64,000 nt of DNA from Isoetes taiwanensis (GCA_021234155.1 JAJEKV010000031.1:2165614-2229613), one strand, 5' to 3'; positions 10,563-20,506 are shown, counted from the stretch's first letter. Program-made: numbers and translations. The notes: generated by a model not told the origin, from the letters alone.

Positions 10563-11196
10563 TCAAAAAAGTTCCCTTTCTAGAACGATTTTTTCAAGGT
10601 CCCTGTCAATCTCCCCTGTTCGATCAAGTTGCGGGTATAGTGTTTGTATCTCCTCGACCGTTTTTCCTGAAGCTATTTCGTGCAAGACACTAACAAAACG
10701 AAGCAGGAAGTTATCTTTGTCAAAATCTTCAGGATGATAGGATGGCGGATTCAACGACTGTGACAGATTGAAGCAACACTTTAGAGTGTCATCATCCACC
10801 ATGATCATGCCTTCCTTTTTCTCAACATCTAGGGCATCCATCATGTTGCGCAAGCATTTCACAAATATATTTTTACCTGTCGGTTCTTTAGGGTTTGTGA
10901 ATGAAGCACATTTGCTTTGATCCCAGATGGACGCCCAATCTCTATTTAGCTCAGGCACTCTTTCAAAACATCCTGTATATTTCTATGCTCCATAGATGAC
11001 CAAATTGCACAACGAAACAGACTGAAGGCCTGGTCCAACATCTCCTACAGATAAGGGCGCGGGTAAACATATTTGGTACGTGTCTCAAATGGTTATTGCG
11101 CATACCATGTCTTTTCAAACGTTGCTTTAGGTAACGTTCTACATAGCACACCATTCAAATCAAAGACCAGTACTTTTGGGGAAGCCGAATCATTTC
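10563..11196 (-). pseudogene. FCP1/NIF-like HAD phosphatase, degenerate
   Basis: Family features appear in order. The HAD motif I region reads VFDLNGVLC. A PRPYL motif and then AIWSSMEHRN follow, the usual WSS block. Next are WDQSKC and GKNIFVKCL. MVDDDTLKC is the motif with the conserved acidic pair, and LNPPSY with a DNFL block ends the domain. In active members motif I is DxDxT; here the second Asp is Asn. There are two in-frame stops (one before PFETRTK, one after RPYL) and a frameshift near 10960, so this copy is dead. No intron is needed, since motif I through WSS lies in one frame. FCP1-type enzymes dephosphorylate serine in proteins such as the RNA polymerase II tail. Confidence 0.7.
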
Positions 11197-11240
11197 TGTA
11201 AGGCGAACAATAACGTATGAGATGAAAGAAATGGAAAACG

Positions 11241-11335
11241 AAAACGCGCCAGGCGCGATTTCATTAATGATGCATTGTCAACATAATCTAAAAATATGAT
11301 CTCTAGGAAACTCTAAATCGCACCAGGCGCGATTT
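11241..11335. repeat. Two AAATCGCGCC-type palindromes
   Basis: Short perfect or near-perfect palindromes at 11241-11261 (AAAACGCGCC, then AGGCGCGATTT) and 11315-11335. They lie in the spacer between the methylase-like gene and the FCP1-like gene and belong to the same family as the intronic copies at 13401-13773. Confidence 0.8.
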
Positions 11336-11495
11336 CTATATGCTTGTAGTTTGTAAAATGCATGTATATCAAACAAAAAGGAACATTGTCACGATACCTT
11401 TCTTCTTCATCATTCCCCGTGGTGTCTTCTTCCGTTGCATCCTTATTCTGAGTTGTCTCCGGTCTGCTAGAAGCACCAACCACATCAGTTGAGAT

Positions 11496-14290
11496 CTATA
11501 CAGTTTGAACTATGCTTGATAGTTCATTACTCTTTACGCTAACCTGGCTAGTGCTTTCAGATTTGGAGTCTGCTTCATCATCATTATTGTTATTATCATC
11601 ATCCTTGTTATTTTCATCCTGTTCTATATTTTCACTGTCAAGGATGTTCACAGGCATGTCGATAGGTACTTGGTGATCTGTCTGCTCTTCGGTTTCATCC
11701 ATGATATTGGTGCCAACCAATAGCTGTCTCATATTCTCGCATTCTTTAAGCAAATCTGCAGGTATTTCGGCCTTAGAGGTAGAAGCTTTGTTTTTTGCAC
11801 TGCCGATTGGTCCCCTAGGTGCTTCCTCCAGTACTTTCTCAAAGAAGAGGTCCAAGAAATTTTTGGCTCGATCATCGGAGACGACGCTCTGGCATTTCCT
11901 TGCTAACTTCAAAGCTTCTCTACCGATGTAACCTCCAACGTGAAGTTCCCAGCAAGTTGTTCCCAATGGGCAAAATGCTTCAATGAGATAATGGGAAAGG
12001 TCCATAGAGAACCCGTTCTTGTTTAGCTTCCCCTTATGGAAGTTAGGAGCTCATACTTAATGTGGTCCACAAGAACTGGGTCGGCCTGGTTTTCTTCCTC
12101 TTCTTCCTCTAACTCTTCCACGACCTTGACACCCTTCCCCTTGTCTTCTTGCTCCAGATAGAAGACGTTTCGCAGGATGCGTTCATCTAACTGATAGCAC
12201 TGCCATGCTAGTTTGTCTCCATCTGGTTTTCCCTTAAGCCTTTCATATTCCTTATCATCCATCATGGCTATCATAATAATAAGCACATGAGAAATTTTAC
12301 TTGTTGTGCTGAAGTCACTGTCCTTGTTTTCATTTATGAGGATCGCCTATCGTATGACTTTCACGCATTCTAAGTCATTTGCAGCAGTTAGAGCAGATGC
12401 ATAGGACATGTCGGAGGGACATATAGTGACAATAGTGTAATTCATCTCCGTCGTGAAACCACTGCATATGTTGAAGAACGTATTATAGTCATCAAGCGAC
12501 CATCTGGTGCCTCGGCTATCAAGCACGAAGAGTGTGATATCATGGGGACCTGCACCCACTTCTAGCAAGGCACACTTGAAACCAGTGGACACTTGATAAA
12601 AAAACGTGGATTCCGTCTCCGGGGTCTGCTTCACCAACGCGACTTTTCGTTTCAAGTCGGATGCAACTTTAGTGTGAATCCCTTTAAGGTTTGCAACGTT
12701 CTTCAACTTCTGCTGCCTGACAAAGTCTTTGGACCAAAAGACATACTTCTTCAGGTCGTCGTTGGAGACTCAGGTCGTCGTTTTTGCATGAGTCCTAACT
12801 CCGACAACGACCATTCTCCTGTAAGCCTTTGTAATTCCTCACCAACTGCCTTCTTGAGCACTCTAATATTTTTCAGCTCGTCGCATGCATCTTCAAATGA
12901 TTCCATAGCCTTTGTTGCTGAGGTTTTCTTGTAAAGGATTTCCTTTCTGATTAACCTATCCAGAACTGAGATCAGTTCTTGATCGTCCTATGGATATCAA
13001 AAATTGATGTGTCAACAGGAGGAAATCTTCCTTGTGAATCGGGCAACTTCTCCACGTAGGCATCCCAGAATTCATTCCATTTCTCCCATACTGGATCTGA
13101 AGAGAAAACTATCTTGCAGGCATCCTTGGGTACAGTTGGCTCTTCGGAAGCATCACCCTTTTCATCTCCTTTTTTTTTCTTCGATTTGGTGCTCTTGGTT
13201 TTGTCCTGTATTATAGTCTGACTAAGTGTCCTTTCCAGCAACTTGAATTCAGCGCTTTTGGACTGACCCTGTCTGGTCGGCATTGGCTTCCCATATTCAA
13301 TCCACTGGTTCCGAGCATGCCGAAGTTGCTCTATATAGGGACTGCAAGGAATAACTTTGTTAGCTTCATAATCGTAAATTCAAGCAATCCTTCTAGTCTA
13401 AAATCGCGTCAGGCGCGATTTCATATTAGAAGACAAATCGCGCCAAGCGCAATTTGCCTACTCTAAAGAACAAAGGCTTCCTGGATAGAGAGCCGTTTCT
13501 CCTCAATTTAAGCAAATCGCGCCTGGCGCGATTTCATATTAAAATGGTAAACGTGCCACACGCGATTTGCCTACCCTGCGGAGAAACGGCTATCTTCAAG
13601 GATAGCCAAGTCTCCTCAGACTAGGCAAATCGCGTGTGGCGCAATTTGCATTCTAATATGAAATCGCGCCAAGCGCGATTTGCTTATTTGACGAGAAACG
13701 GCTACCCTTCCAGGAAGCCTTTGCTGTTTAGAGTAGGCAGCCTTCTAATATGAAATCGTGTCTGGCACGATTTGCAAATACGAAAAAGAAAAATGAGGGA
13801 AGAGAATTACCTTTTGTATAAGAAAGTTTTTCCCATGTCATTCAGGAGTGTGCTTATTTCGGCTAGCTCGGAAGGTGTTGTTGAGCCGCTCAGGAACCGG
13901 CAGTTTCTGACAGAATACAGCTTATAGAACAACTGATTCCCAGTATGATGTGTCTTCTTGATGAGAACCTTCTGGGCCTCTATTGAATGCTGGCCATCTA
14001 TTATCATAAAATGTATGTCTGGGTTCTCGATGAAGTCCTCCAGCTTGCTCCAAATGATTATCTTCTTTGTTCTGATATCGTATGGCACTACATCTGCAGG
14101 CATTGGCACCTGCCCTGGATTTTCGATCATGCTGTTCACTATCTCCAAGGAGTGCTGCTTGTCATACCTTCTGCTGACATAAATAGCGAATAACAAATTT
14201 ATTAGGGCTTTCATAAACGCATGGGGAGAGAGTGAAGTCACGCACTACTTGCACATCTTTTGGGCTCATGCACCTTGGTTTTTTAGGAAG
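11496..14290 (-). pseudogene. ParB/DGQHR-like plus DNA-methylase-like gene, degenerate
   Basis: The N-terminal exon (to 13811) contains IIDGQHSIEAQKV, resembling the DGQHR/ParB-type nuclease motif. The second exon starts at 13341 after a clean TTGCAG acceptor, and the splice joins in phase. Further on, ITLFVLDSRG lies where an amino-methyltransferase has its DPPY motif. HYLIEAFCPLGTTCWELHVG, followed by GREALKLARK, matches the C-terminal motif X/I region (normally LDPFxGSGTT). Both catalytic motifs are lost. An acidic Asn/Asp/Glu tail ends at 11496. Frameshifts occur near 12990, 12790 (an ~11 bp tandem duplication), 12350 and 12020. The 5' end is missing: coding similarity stops near 14290, where the coiled-coil cassette begins. 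ParB-methylase fusions are known in phage and bacterial islands. Confidence 0.6.
13401..13775. repeat. Nested foldback inside an intron
   Basis: The intron 13342-13810 is mostly one large inverted repeat. The outer arms share CGATTTCATATTAGAAG and its inverse. The inner arms share AAAGGCTTCCTGG and GCCGTTTCTC and their inverses. At least seven short AAATCGCGCC/GGCGCGATTT palindromes are embedded (13401, 13435, 13514, 13548, 13627, 13661, 13753). A transcript of this intron could form a long hairpin with secondary stems. Confidence 0.85.
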
Positions 14291-14323
14291 TATGGAAGCC
14301 TAGCAGTGTGGAGTGCATAAGGC

Positions 14324-14611
14324 ATGGAGAAGTCGCATAAACAAGCTAAAATAACCTTTCATCGTAACACTCAAAGAGGGGGTGGAAATGTGGGAACCAA
14401 CCCTCTAAGACAGATGACAGAGTGGTTTTATAGAAGGGCGATGGCTAAATACGACAAGAAGGTCGCTTTAAGGAGCAACCCAGAAGTCGTAAACACCATT
14501 GGCATAATGCTGAAGAGAAAACGGAAAGTTGCTTGGCAAAATTCTAGGGCCCCACTAGCATCGCAACAGTGGAGATCTAAGAGACAAAGAATCGGTAAAG
14601 TATACTTGTAA
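14324..14611 (+). CDS. Small basic protein, 95 aa, unknown
   Basis: An uninterrupted plus-strand ORF rich in Lys and Arg (motifs EWFYRRAMAKYDKK and MLKRKRKVAW). It ends 12 bp before a cassette palindrome at 14623. It is the only plus-strand gene in the cassette, convergent with the coiled-coil gene at 14843-15388, and shares its terminal palindromes. The start is the first ATG after an upstream in-frame stop. I recognise no family; the composition suggests nucleic-acid binding. Confidence 0.45.
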   Translation: MEKSHKQAKITFHRNTQRGGGNVGTNPLRQMTEWFYRRAMAKYDKKVALRSNPEVVNTIGIMLKRKRKVAWQNSRAPLASQQWRSKRQRIGKVYL

Positions 14612-14622
14612 TGTGTAGCATG

Positions 14623-14688
14623 TTCACACGACGCGAAGTACTTGCCTCCAACCTTGTTTGCACAACTGTAGCTTTGCGTCGTGTGATC
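14623..14688. repeat. Cassette palindrome between convergent genes
   Basis: Arms TTCACACGACGCGAA and TTTGCGTCGTGTGAT flank a ~36 nt loop. It lies between the basic ORF and the coiled-coil gene, facing both 3' ends. Confidence 0.9.
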
Positions 14689-14695
14689 TTATTTG

Positions 14696-14760
14696 TATCA
14701 TACGGCCCGAACAGTGGAGTTCGCTATTGCTTGCATTTATGTGGCTTTGCGTCGTGTGAA
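14696..14760. repeat. Degenerate cassette palindrome
   Basis: The left arm is decayed (ATCATACGGCCCGAA). The right arm is well kept (CTTTGCGTCGTGTGAA). It lies directly beside the palindrome at 14623-14688 and 83 bp from the end of the coiled-coil gene. Confidence 0.65.
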
Positions 14761-14842
14761 GCTTTACAAGATAATAATAAAAAAAGGTTACTTTTGATTA
14801 AAGTTGTAAAAAATGTTACATTGAAAAACAAAATACAACGAC

Positions 14843-14864
14843 TCATTGTTGCTCCAGTGCGAGC

Positions 14865-14960
<96 letters not shown>

Positions 14961-15388
14961 GCTCCGTCCTCGTCTTCGTCTTCGTCTCTTCTCCTCAAGC
15001 GAGCAATCACCGTATCCAAACGTTCCTCCAATCTGTCCATCATCTCTTTGTACATGTCCCGCTCCTGTCCCAATACCACAACGTGTTCTTCTGCCTGAAT
15101 TAGCAACCTCGTTGCCGTCATAACCACCTCAGTGCAGTTGTTGGGGCATCCCCTCCTGTCCAGCCTTCTATTCAACCGCCTGATTTGCCTCTCCTGGCTA
15201 CGAAGCATGAGAAGGTTGAATTCATTCTCTTCTTCTTTCTGCTGAATTATAACGGCATTTTCCTTTAGAAGATCATCTTGCTCCTTCAACCTCTTCATTA
15301 GAACACCCAACATTATGTCAGAAGGGAGTTCTATCCTCTGGCGTTTTCCCTTATCAGCGGTTGAGGATGTGGAGGCCATAGATGACAA
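14843..15388 (-). CDS. Coiled-coil protein with poly-Asp tail
   Basis: About 178-181 aa. I prefer the ATG at 15379 (MASTSS) over 15388 because two of the paralogous ORFs start with MASS. The N-terminus reads KRQRIELPSDIMLGVLMKR, similar to PELPVDITLAVVMKR of the paralogue at 17848. Residues about 40-140 are a strongly predicted coiled coil rich in Glu, Arg and Leu. The C-terminus is a run of over 30 Asp encoded by a (CAT)n microsatellite at 14866-14960, ending LALEQQ. A TATAAA lies at 15467-15472, about 90 bp upstream. The 3' side faces two palindromes. No known family is recognised. Confidence 0.6.
14866..14960. repeat. (CAT)n microsatellite in coding sequence
   Basis: About 31 perfect or near-perfect CAT units, read as Asp codons on the minus strand within the coiled-coil gene. 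The same bases give poly-His and poly-Ile shadow ORFs on the plus strand. Confidence 0.97.
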
Positions 15389-15607
15389 ATGGGAGGGACG
15401 TTAAGATTATAGAAGTGAGGAGCAAAGACTCTAACCGGCGGAAGGAGCACAATGCAAGGACCTCAATTTATACATATTGGCGCTTGAACATATTAAACAC
15501 AGTCGGCTGTTGTCGCACATGTCGAGCGATTTCTGTCGGCTGTCCGCTAGAACACATTAATGGTACTGTCCGCTGGAACACATTAATAACTATTCTAACA
15601 ACGCTGT

Positions 15608-15671
15608 ATCACACCATGCGAAATCTGCACACACGCTTTAAAACCCTACGAAGGGTTTCACTTCGTGTGAT
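15608..15671. repeat. Cassette palindrome, diverged
   Basis: Arms ATCACACCATGCGAAA and TTTCACTTCGTGTGAT, with mismatches to the common stem. It begins 18 bp beyond the stop of the next coiled-coil gene. Confidence 0.8.
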
Positions 15672-15688
15672 CTGTCTTGTCATTCTCT

Positions 15689-16237
15689 CTACCACGGATA
15701 TTGAAAATTAAAAGTAGGAAACGTAATATTCGGCACATTTTTCAAAAACTTTTCCCATTGCGAAACAAAATAATTACAAACATTAAAAAAAAAACGGGCC
15801 CCTCTAGGAGGATCCCGATGCCTATGATCGCCGGGCAACCTCTTCCCCGAGGGGCGTTGATAATTTTTTCGCTCCTCCAACATGATTGCCTGCCCCGCAA
15901 CCACGTTCTCATACTCTGCAACCTTATCTTCCCGCTCATCGAATTGAGCTCGGGCAACCTCGCCCACTTCGATTGCGGACCTAAGCCTCTCTTGGAGGTT
16001 AGATCTCGTGGTGCGCAATTCGTGGTCTATGGCAGCCCGCTGATTGTCGCGCACTAAAATCACCTCCCTATAGAAGGCGGCCTTGTCCTCTGCCGCAACC
16101 AGCTTGGCGACGTCTTCATCATTCTTTTCTTTCAGAAGGCGGATCCGTTCCTCTGCTTCAGCACGAATGTTCTTAATTTCCTTGATCAGAACTTGAGACA
16201 AGATCTCGGCAGGGATGGAACTGGAGCGGGAGACCAT
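15689..16237 (-). CDS. Coiled-coil protein, second family member
   Basis: 182 aa starting MVSRSSSIPAEILSQVLIKE. The Ser-rich start followed by a Pro-x-x-Ile-Leu block parallels the other two family members but is more diverged. Residues about 20-125 are Glu/Arg/Ala-rich and likely a long coiled coil. The C-terminus becomes basic (RPSGKRLPGDHRHR). The last ~30 residues are hydrophobic and may be extended past the original stop. TATATAAAA lies at 16327-16335, about 92 bp upstream of the ATG. The 3' end abuts a palindrome. No family recognised. Confidence 0.55.
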   Translation of the reverse strand: MVSRSSSIPAEILSQVLIKEIKNIRAEAEERIRLLKEKNDEDVAKLVAAEDKAAFYREVILVRDNQRAAIDHELRTTRSNLQERLRSAIEVGEVARAQFDEREDKVAEYENVVAGQAIMLEERKNYQRPSGKRLPGDHRHRDPPRGARFFFNVCNYFVSQWEKFLKNVPNITFPTFNFQYPW

Positions 16238-16742
16238 TGAAAGTGATGGGAGAACAGGAGAGATGGCTGAGGGCTGATGTAGTAGAACAGGAGATAGCAG
16301 ATAGGAGAAGACAAAGGCCTCCGACGTTTTATATAGAAACTAGAGATACGTTGGAATCTACGGTTGCGAATACCAATAAAGTTGTGTAATTATCCTACGA
16401 GGCGAAATTATAGCATGCAATAAGGTAATGGTAGCCTATGTTCGCATCATGGGATCCGTCATATCCTAGCTGTACTGTATGCAGGCCGTACAAAAGACAG
16501 TGTTATTGTGGCAGCGCATGCCACGTCCTTGGCATGACGTTGTCAACCGCATGCCACGTATATGTGTAGACGTTGTCATTCACATGCCACGTGCTTTGAG
16601 TGCTGGCGCTTGCCAAACCTAGATATGACTAATTTGCATTTACCTGCAAGATATCACATAATCTAGCTAGATATTTGTGTTACATATAGTTTTCTATTAA
16701 TAAATTAGGAATTTATACATACAACGAGGTGTACGTTATGGA
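16238..16742. other. Spacer with promoter region
   Basis: It contains the TATA motif at 16327-16335 and three GCATGCCACGT-like repeats at about 16510-16600. I see no gene. Confidence 0.5.
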
Positions 16743-16809
16743 GATCATACGACGCGAAATCCATTGTTTGCTACCTAATTGCAAGCATGGCATTTCGCGT
16801 CGTGTGATC
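16743..16809. repeat. Cassette palindrome
   Basis: Arms GATCATACGACGCGAAAT and ATTTCGCGTCGTGTGATC. Its loop is shared with the palindromes at 17685-17751 and 18635. It lies about 80 bp beyond the 3' end of the truncated coiled-coil gene. Confidence 0.92.
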
Positions 16810-16892
16810 TTTCAATAAAACAAAACAAGAGAACAGATAGAAGCAAAAAATACAGAAAACTTTTCTTTGAAACAAAAAATATATAGATACAA

Positions 16893-17267
16893 TGGCTAGG
16901 GATCTTCATGATCCTCTAGCTGATTTTGATGATCCTGTAGTTGAAGCCGTAAAGCTGCGTTCTCATCCTCCGCAGCTCGGAGCTTCTTCTCCATATCTTC
17001 TAACGCCAATAATATTGTGGGCGCTTAAAAACGCCGCCCCGCTGGCTATTGGCCTCTCTATTTACATGGTGAATGTTGCCGCGAGCTCAATGTCTCGCCA
17101 TGCAGCAGCCCGCCGCGGAATTTAATTGCCGACCGCCTCGATTTTCTACGACGACGACGGTTGTTTTCGTCGTGAATCTCCTTGAATCTCTTCATCACCA
17201 CTGCAAGGGTGATGTCCACGGGCAGCTCTGGGCGTGGTCGCTTGCTAGGGGAAGATGAAGATGCCAT
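16893..17267 (-). pseudogene. Coiled-coil gene, truncated duplicate
   Basis: A broken paralogue of the gene at 17848-18268. It keeps the start MASSSSPSKRPRPELPVDIT and VVMKRFKEIHDEN. It then loses frame and internal sequence, including the middle of the coiled coil, before a recognisable 3' end near 16893. TATAAA is kept at 17361-17366, 94 bp upstream of the ATG. The whole unit (promoter, gene, 3' palindrome) is a tandem duplicate of the adjacent one. Confidence 0.75.
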
Positions 17268-17390
17268 CGGAGCAGAAGGCGGAAGGCGGAAGTAGAAGAT
17301 GAGCAGACGGCGGAAGGCGGAAGAGGATCGGAGGTCGAAGGCAAGATAGAAGGTCTTCTATTTATAACATAGATTTCATAGTAGCTTGAG

Positions 17391-17562
17391 TCACACGACG
17401 CGAAAGATGCCGTCGGTCAGGAAAATGGACCGTTACTTATCGCGTCGTGTGAGGAAAAAGGACCGTTACTTCTTCTCGTGTCTTTTCTTCCAGAGAAATA
17501 TCACACGACGCGAAAGCTCGTGTTCGTCAGAAAATCAGACTGAGGTATTTCGCGTGGTGTGA
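17391..17562. repeat. Two cassette palindromes in tandem
   Basis: Palindromes at 17391-17452 and 17501-17562. The first matches 18395-18456 and the second matches 18715-18776 in loop sequence. The 17575-17680 sequence next to them resembles the 3' flank of the acidic-protein gene (60-150). The stretch is therefore a remnant of a deleted neighbour. Confidence 0.88.
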
Positions 17563-17684
17563 ATAAATACAAATAAAATAATTTTTATTGATAATTTTGG
17601 TGATACAATCTATACATAAGTAATTTTACTGATACATAAGTAAAGATAGAACTTCTCATTGAAGCAAAGATAGAACGGCATGGA

Positions 17685-17751
17685 GATCACACGACGTGAA
17701 ATCCATTGATTGCTACCTAATTGCAAGCAAGGCATTTCGCGTCGTGTGATC
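17685..17751. repeat. Cassette palindrome
   Basis: Arms GATCACACGACGTGAAAT and ATTTCGCGTCGTGTGATC, about 100 bp beyond the coiled-coil gene stop. Confidence 0.92.
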
Positions 17752-17847
17752 TTTTAATAAAACAGAACATACATTTGAACAAGAGAAGATAGAAGCAAAA
17801 AATAGAGAAAACTTTTCTTTGAAGCAAAAAATAGATAGATACAACGG

Positions 17848-18268
17848 TTAGGGATCTTCATGATCCTCTAGCTGATTTTCATCATCGTCTAGCTGATTTT
17901 CATGGTCCTGTAGCTGAAGCCGTAAGGCTGCGTTCTCATCCTCCGCTGCTCGGAGCTTCTTCTCCATATCTTCTAAGGCCTGCGAAATACTGTGGGCAGT
18001 TTCAACTGCCTCAGCCCTGCAGCTAGTCGCCTCTTGGTACATGGCGAATGTTCCCGCGAGCTCAATGTCTCGCTCATGCAGTAGTGCCCTCGTGAACGCT
18101 AATCTGTCGACCGCCTCCATATTCTCGGCGACGAGACGACCGTTTTCATCGTGGATCTCCTTGAATCTCTTCATCACCACTGCAAGGGTGATGTCCACGG
18201 GCAGTTCTGGGCGCTGGGGAGTGCTATCTTGGCGTGGTCGCTTGCTAGAGGAAGATGAAGATGCCATC
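17848..18268 (-). CDS. Coiled-coil protein, intact family member
   Basis: About 139 aa from the ATG at 18268 (MASSSSSSKRPRQ). The ORF is open further upstream to 18351, but the nearer ATG matches the paralogue and leaves a TATAAA (18365-18370) 97 bp upstream. A basic, Ser-rich N-terminus is followed by PELPVDITLAVVMKRFKE. Residues about 40-125 form a coiled coil, and the C-terminus is acidic (ENQLDDDENQLEDHEDP), with a small internal duplication. No enzymatic motif. It may be a structural or scaffold protein; the function is unknown. Confidence 0.65.
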
Positions 18269-18714
18269 GGAGCAAAAGGCGGAAGCCGGAAGTCGGAAGT
18301 AGAAGATGAGCAGAAGGCGGAAGGCGAAAGGCGATCGGAGGTCAAAGCCAAGATAGGTCTTCTATTTATAACATAGATTTCGTAGTAGCTTGAGTCGCAC
18401 GACGCGAAGCATGCCGTCGGTCAGGAAAATGGACCGTTACTTCTCGCGTCGTGTGAGGAAAAAGGACCGTTACTTCTTCTCGCGTCTTTTCTTCCAGAGA
18501 AATGTCAGACGACGCGAAAGCTCGTGTGATAATTTTTATTGATAATTTCGGTGATACAATCTATACATAAGTAATTTTACTGATACATAACTAAAGATAG
18601 AACTTCTCATTGAAGCAAAATAGAACGGCATGGAGATCACACGACATGAAATCCATTGATTGCTACGTAATTGCTACGTAATTCCAATAATATTTCATTT
18701 CTCCGAGAGAAATA
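18269..18714. repeat. Promoter region plus one full and two partial palindromes
   Basis: It contains the TATA motif at 18365-18370 and the palindrome at 18395-18456. Two truncated ones follow: the left arm at 18505, cut after CTCGTGTGATAA, and the left arm at 18635 without its right arm. The block is a decayed repeat of 17360-17760. Confidence 0.8.
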
Positions 18715-18878
18715 TCACACGACGCGAAAACCTAGATATGACAGAAAATCAGACTGATGTATTTCGCGTGGTGTGAATAAATACAAATAAAATAATTTTT
18801 ATTAATAATTTCGGTAATACAATCTATACATAAATAATTTTACCGATACAAGTTGGAAAATATATAACTTCCAATTTT

Positions 18879-20291
18879 TCAAGCTTCGTCGTCAATTTCA
18901 TGCTCTTTCAATCCCCTGCCGCACTGATCCAACAAGGCAATGACTTCCATGTTATCGACCCCAGCTTCCAACCCTGGGTGAGTCAAGCCAGCAGCTAAAA
19001 AATTTAACATATTGCTCGCCCGCAGACCGGCTTGGTCGTCAAAATATTGTAACACAACATCCCGCCAATTGCTATCACCCTTTTCGTTTGATGCCAATTG
19101 GGAATGGTTCCCGAACATGCATAATGCACGGATGTAATAGACAAACTCTGCACCTTTTGGACTGAAAGTTCTGCTGAAGACGATTATCTCCCCATTAACG
19201 AATCTTGAGATGTATCATAACAATGTGGAGTCCTTCAATCTTTCCTGTCCCCCGCGTGCATGTCGGCAAGAAAAATCATCTACTTCCCACAAATAAGAAC
19301 CCTCAAGCTTATCTTCTTCATATTTCGCCTCATCCATAAGGCTTATGCTGCCGCGATTGATTGAAGGGCCTGCCAAACCTCAGATCCTGCTGGCGCCTTT
19401 GCACCTGAGACGCCGAATTTCTTCTTCCGTTATGTGATTCGCCTCCTCTTGAGCAAATCGAGACTCCAACCTCTCATAGGCTTCTTTAAGCTTTATAGCA
19501 TTGCCGGTATAAGAAGACACTTCAAACATCTCTTTGTCCAAGTCCTCTTCAAAATCTAGGCCTAGGTTTGCCCAGTCGGCCAAGTTACTGATAAGCTCGT
19601 CTTCCCTAGCACACATTTGTAACAAAGACGGGTTCCTCAGTATATCACTTAGCAATAAGTATTCTTTGCCTTCCACCAAAATTGGCGTTATGTCAGACAA
19701 CTTCTTTTCATCCTCATCCTCATCCTCATCCTCATCACCTTCAGAATCATCTTCCTCCTCTGGTTCACCCAAGGCCAGTGCGTCGATGCCAAAACTCCTA
19801 CATTCTTGCTCTTTCTTGTTGTAGATCTATCTCCATTTCTACGTCATAGTCAGCATCATCACACATAACTGACCCCCCTTGGCTTAAAGATTTCATTGTT
19901 TGCAGTGTATCTTCAGTTTGGCCGAGCAGAATGCAATAACTAGCGAATGCAAACGACAAAGAGAAATAACTTACCTTCTTAAGTACAAGGACGCAGCCAG
20001 GAGGAGCCCGCTGCGCAGCATTCTTGAAAAACGTCTTCGCTCGCTGCTTGCAAATGGGAAGCCGATTCCTCTAGAGCTGGTTTTGGAATCCACGAGCTAG
20101 GGACATCTGCAAAGGACGTGCGCATGAGACCAAGCGGTCCGGCTGAAAGCTAAAGCAACCTCGCGATCGCTACTGTTTGCCATAATGCCCAACTCCTTGC
20201 AATAGAACGGATAAATCGCAGTCGGCGCAACTTCCTCGTTGTCATGTGGGGCAGATGCATACCATTCCAGGAACTTCACATAACAATCCAT
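18879..20291 (-). pseudogene. Acidic protein of unknown function, copy 2
   Basis: Same gene as 161-1571. Here the frame is open across the acidic tract and the LLLSDILRNP junction that is broken in copy 1. It is broken instead by a 1 bp insertion near 19812, a small deletion near 20165, and indels near 19080 and 19390. The acidic run is longer (DEDEDEDEDEK). The start MDCYVKFLEW is at 20291. Comparing the copies shows that one intact ancestor existed before duplication. Confidence 0.6.
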
Positions 20292-20416
20292 GGCGAAGCA
20301 GACGACGAAAGCAAGAAGATATTCAGGAGCGGTAAGGCGCTGTCACTTCTGAACTCAAGTAGCCGTTGTCGATTATGAAAGGGGACACAGCCGTTGTGGG
20401 GAGATTTGTCCGTACA

Positions 20417-20506
20417 TTTTAGGGCTAGGGTTAGGGTTGGATCACACGACGCGAAAACTACTATGTGCAAGAAAAAAGCACAATGCTTGCTGCGCGTCGT
20501 GTGATC
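20417..20506. promoter_or_regulatory. Telo-box-like motif and adjoining palindrome
   Basis: TTAGGG-like units at 20417-20436 (one mutated to GGGCTAGGG) are followed by the cassette palindrome 20440-20506. The arrangement is the same as 1698-1787. Confidence 0.6.

Noticed and set aside
14846-15123. Poly-His and poly-Ile proteins on the plus strand
   Set aside because: Shadow frames of the (CAT)n microsatellite that encodes poly-Asp in the real minus-strand gene.
16743-17751. CRISPR-like array from regularly recurring palindromes
   Set aside because: Spacing is irregular, repeats are inverted arms of hairpins rather than direct repeats with unique spacers, and the genome is eukaryotic.
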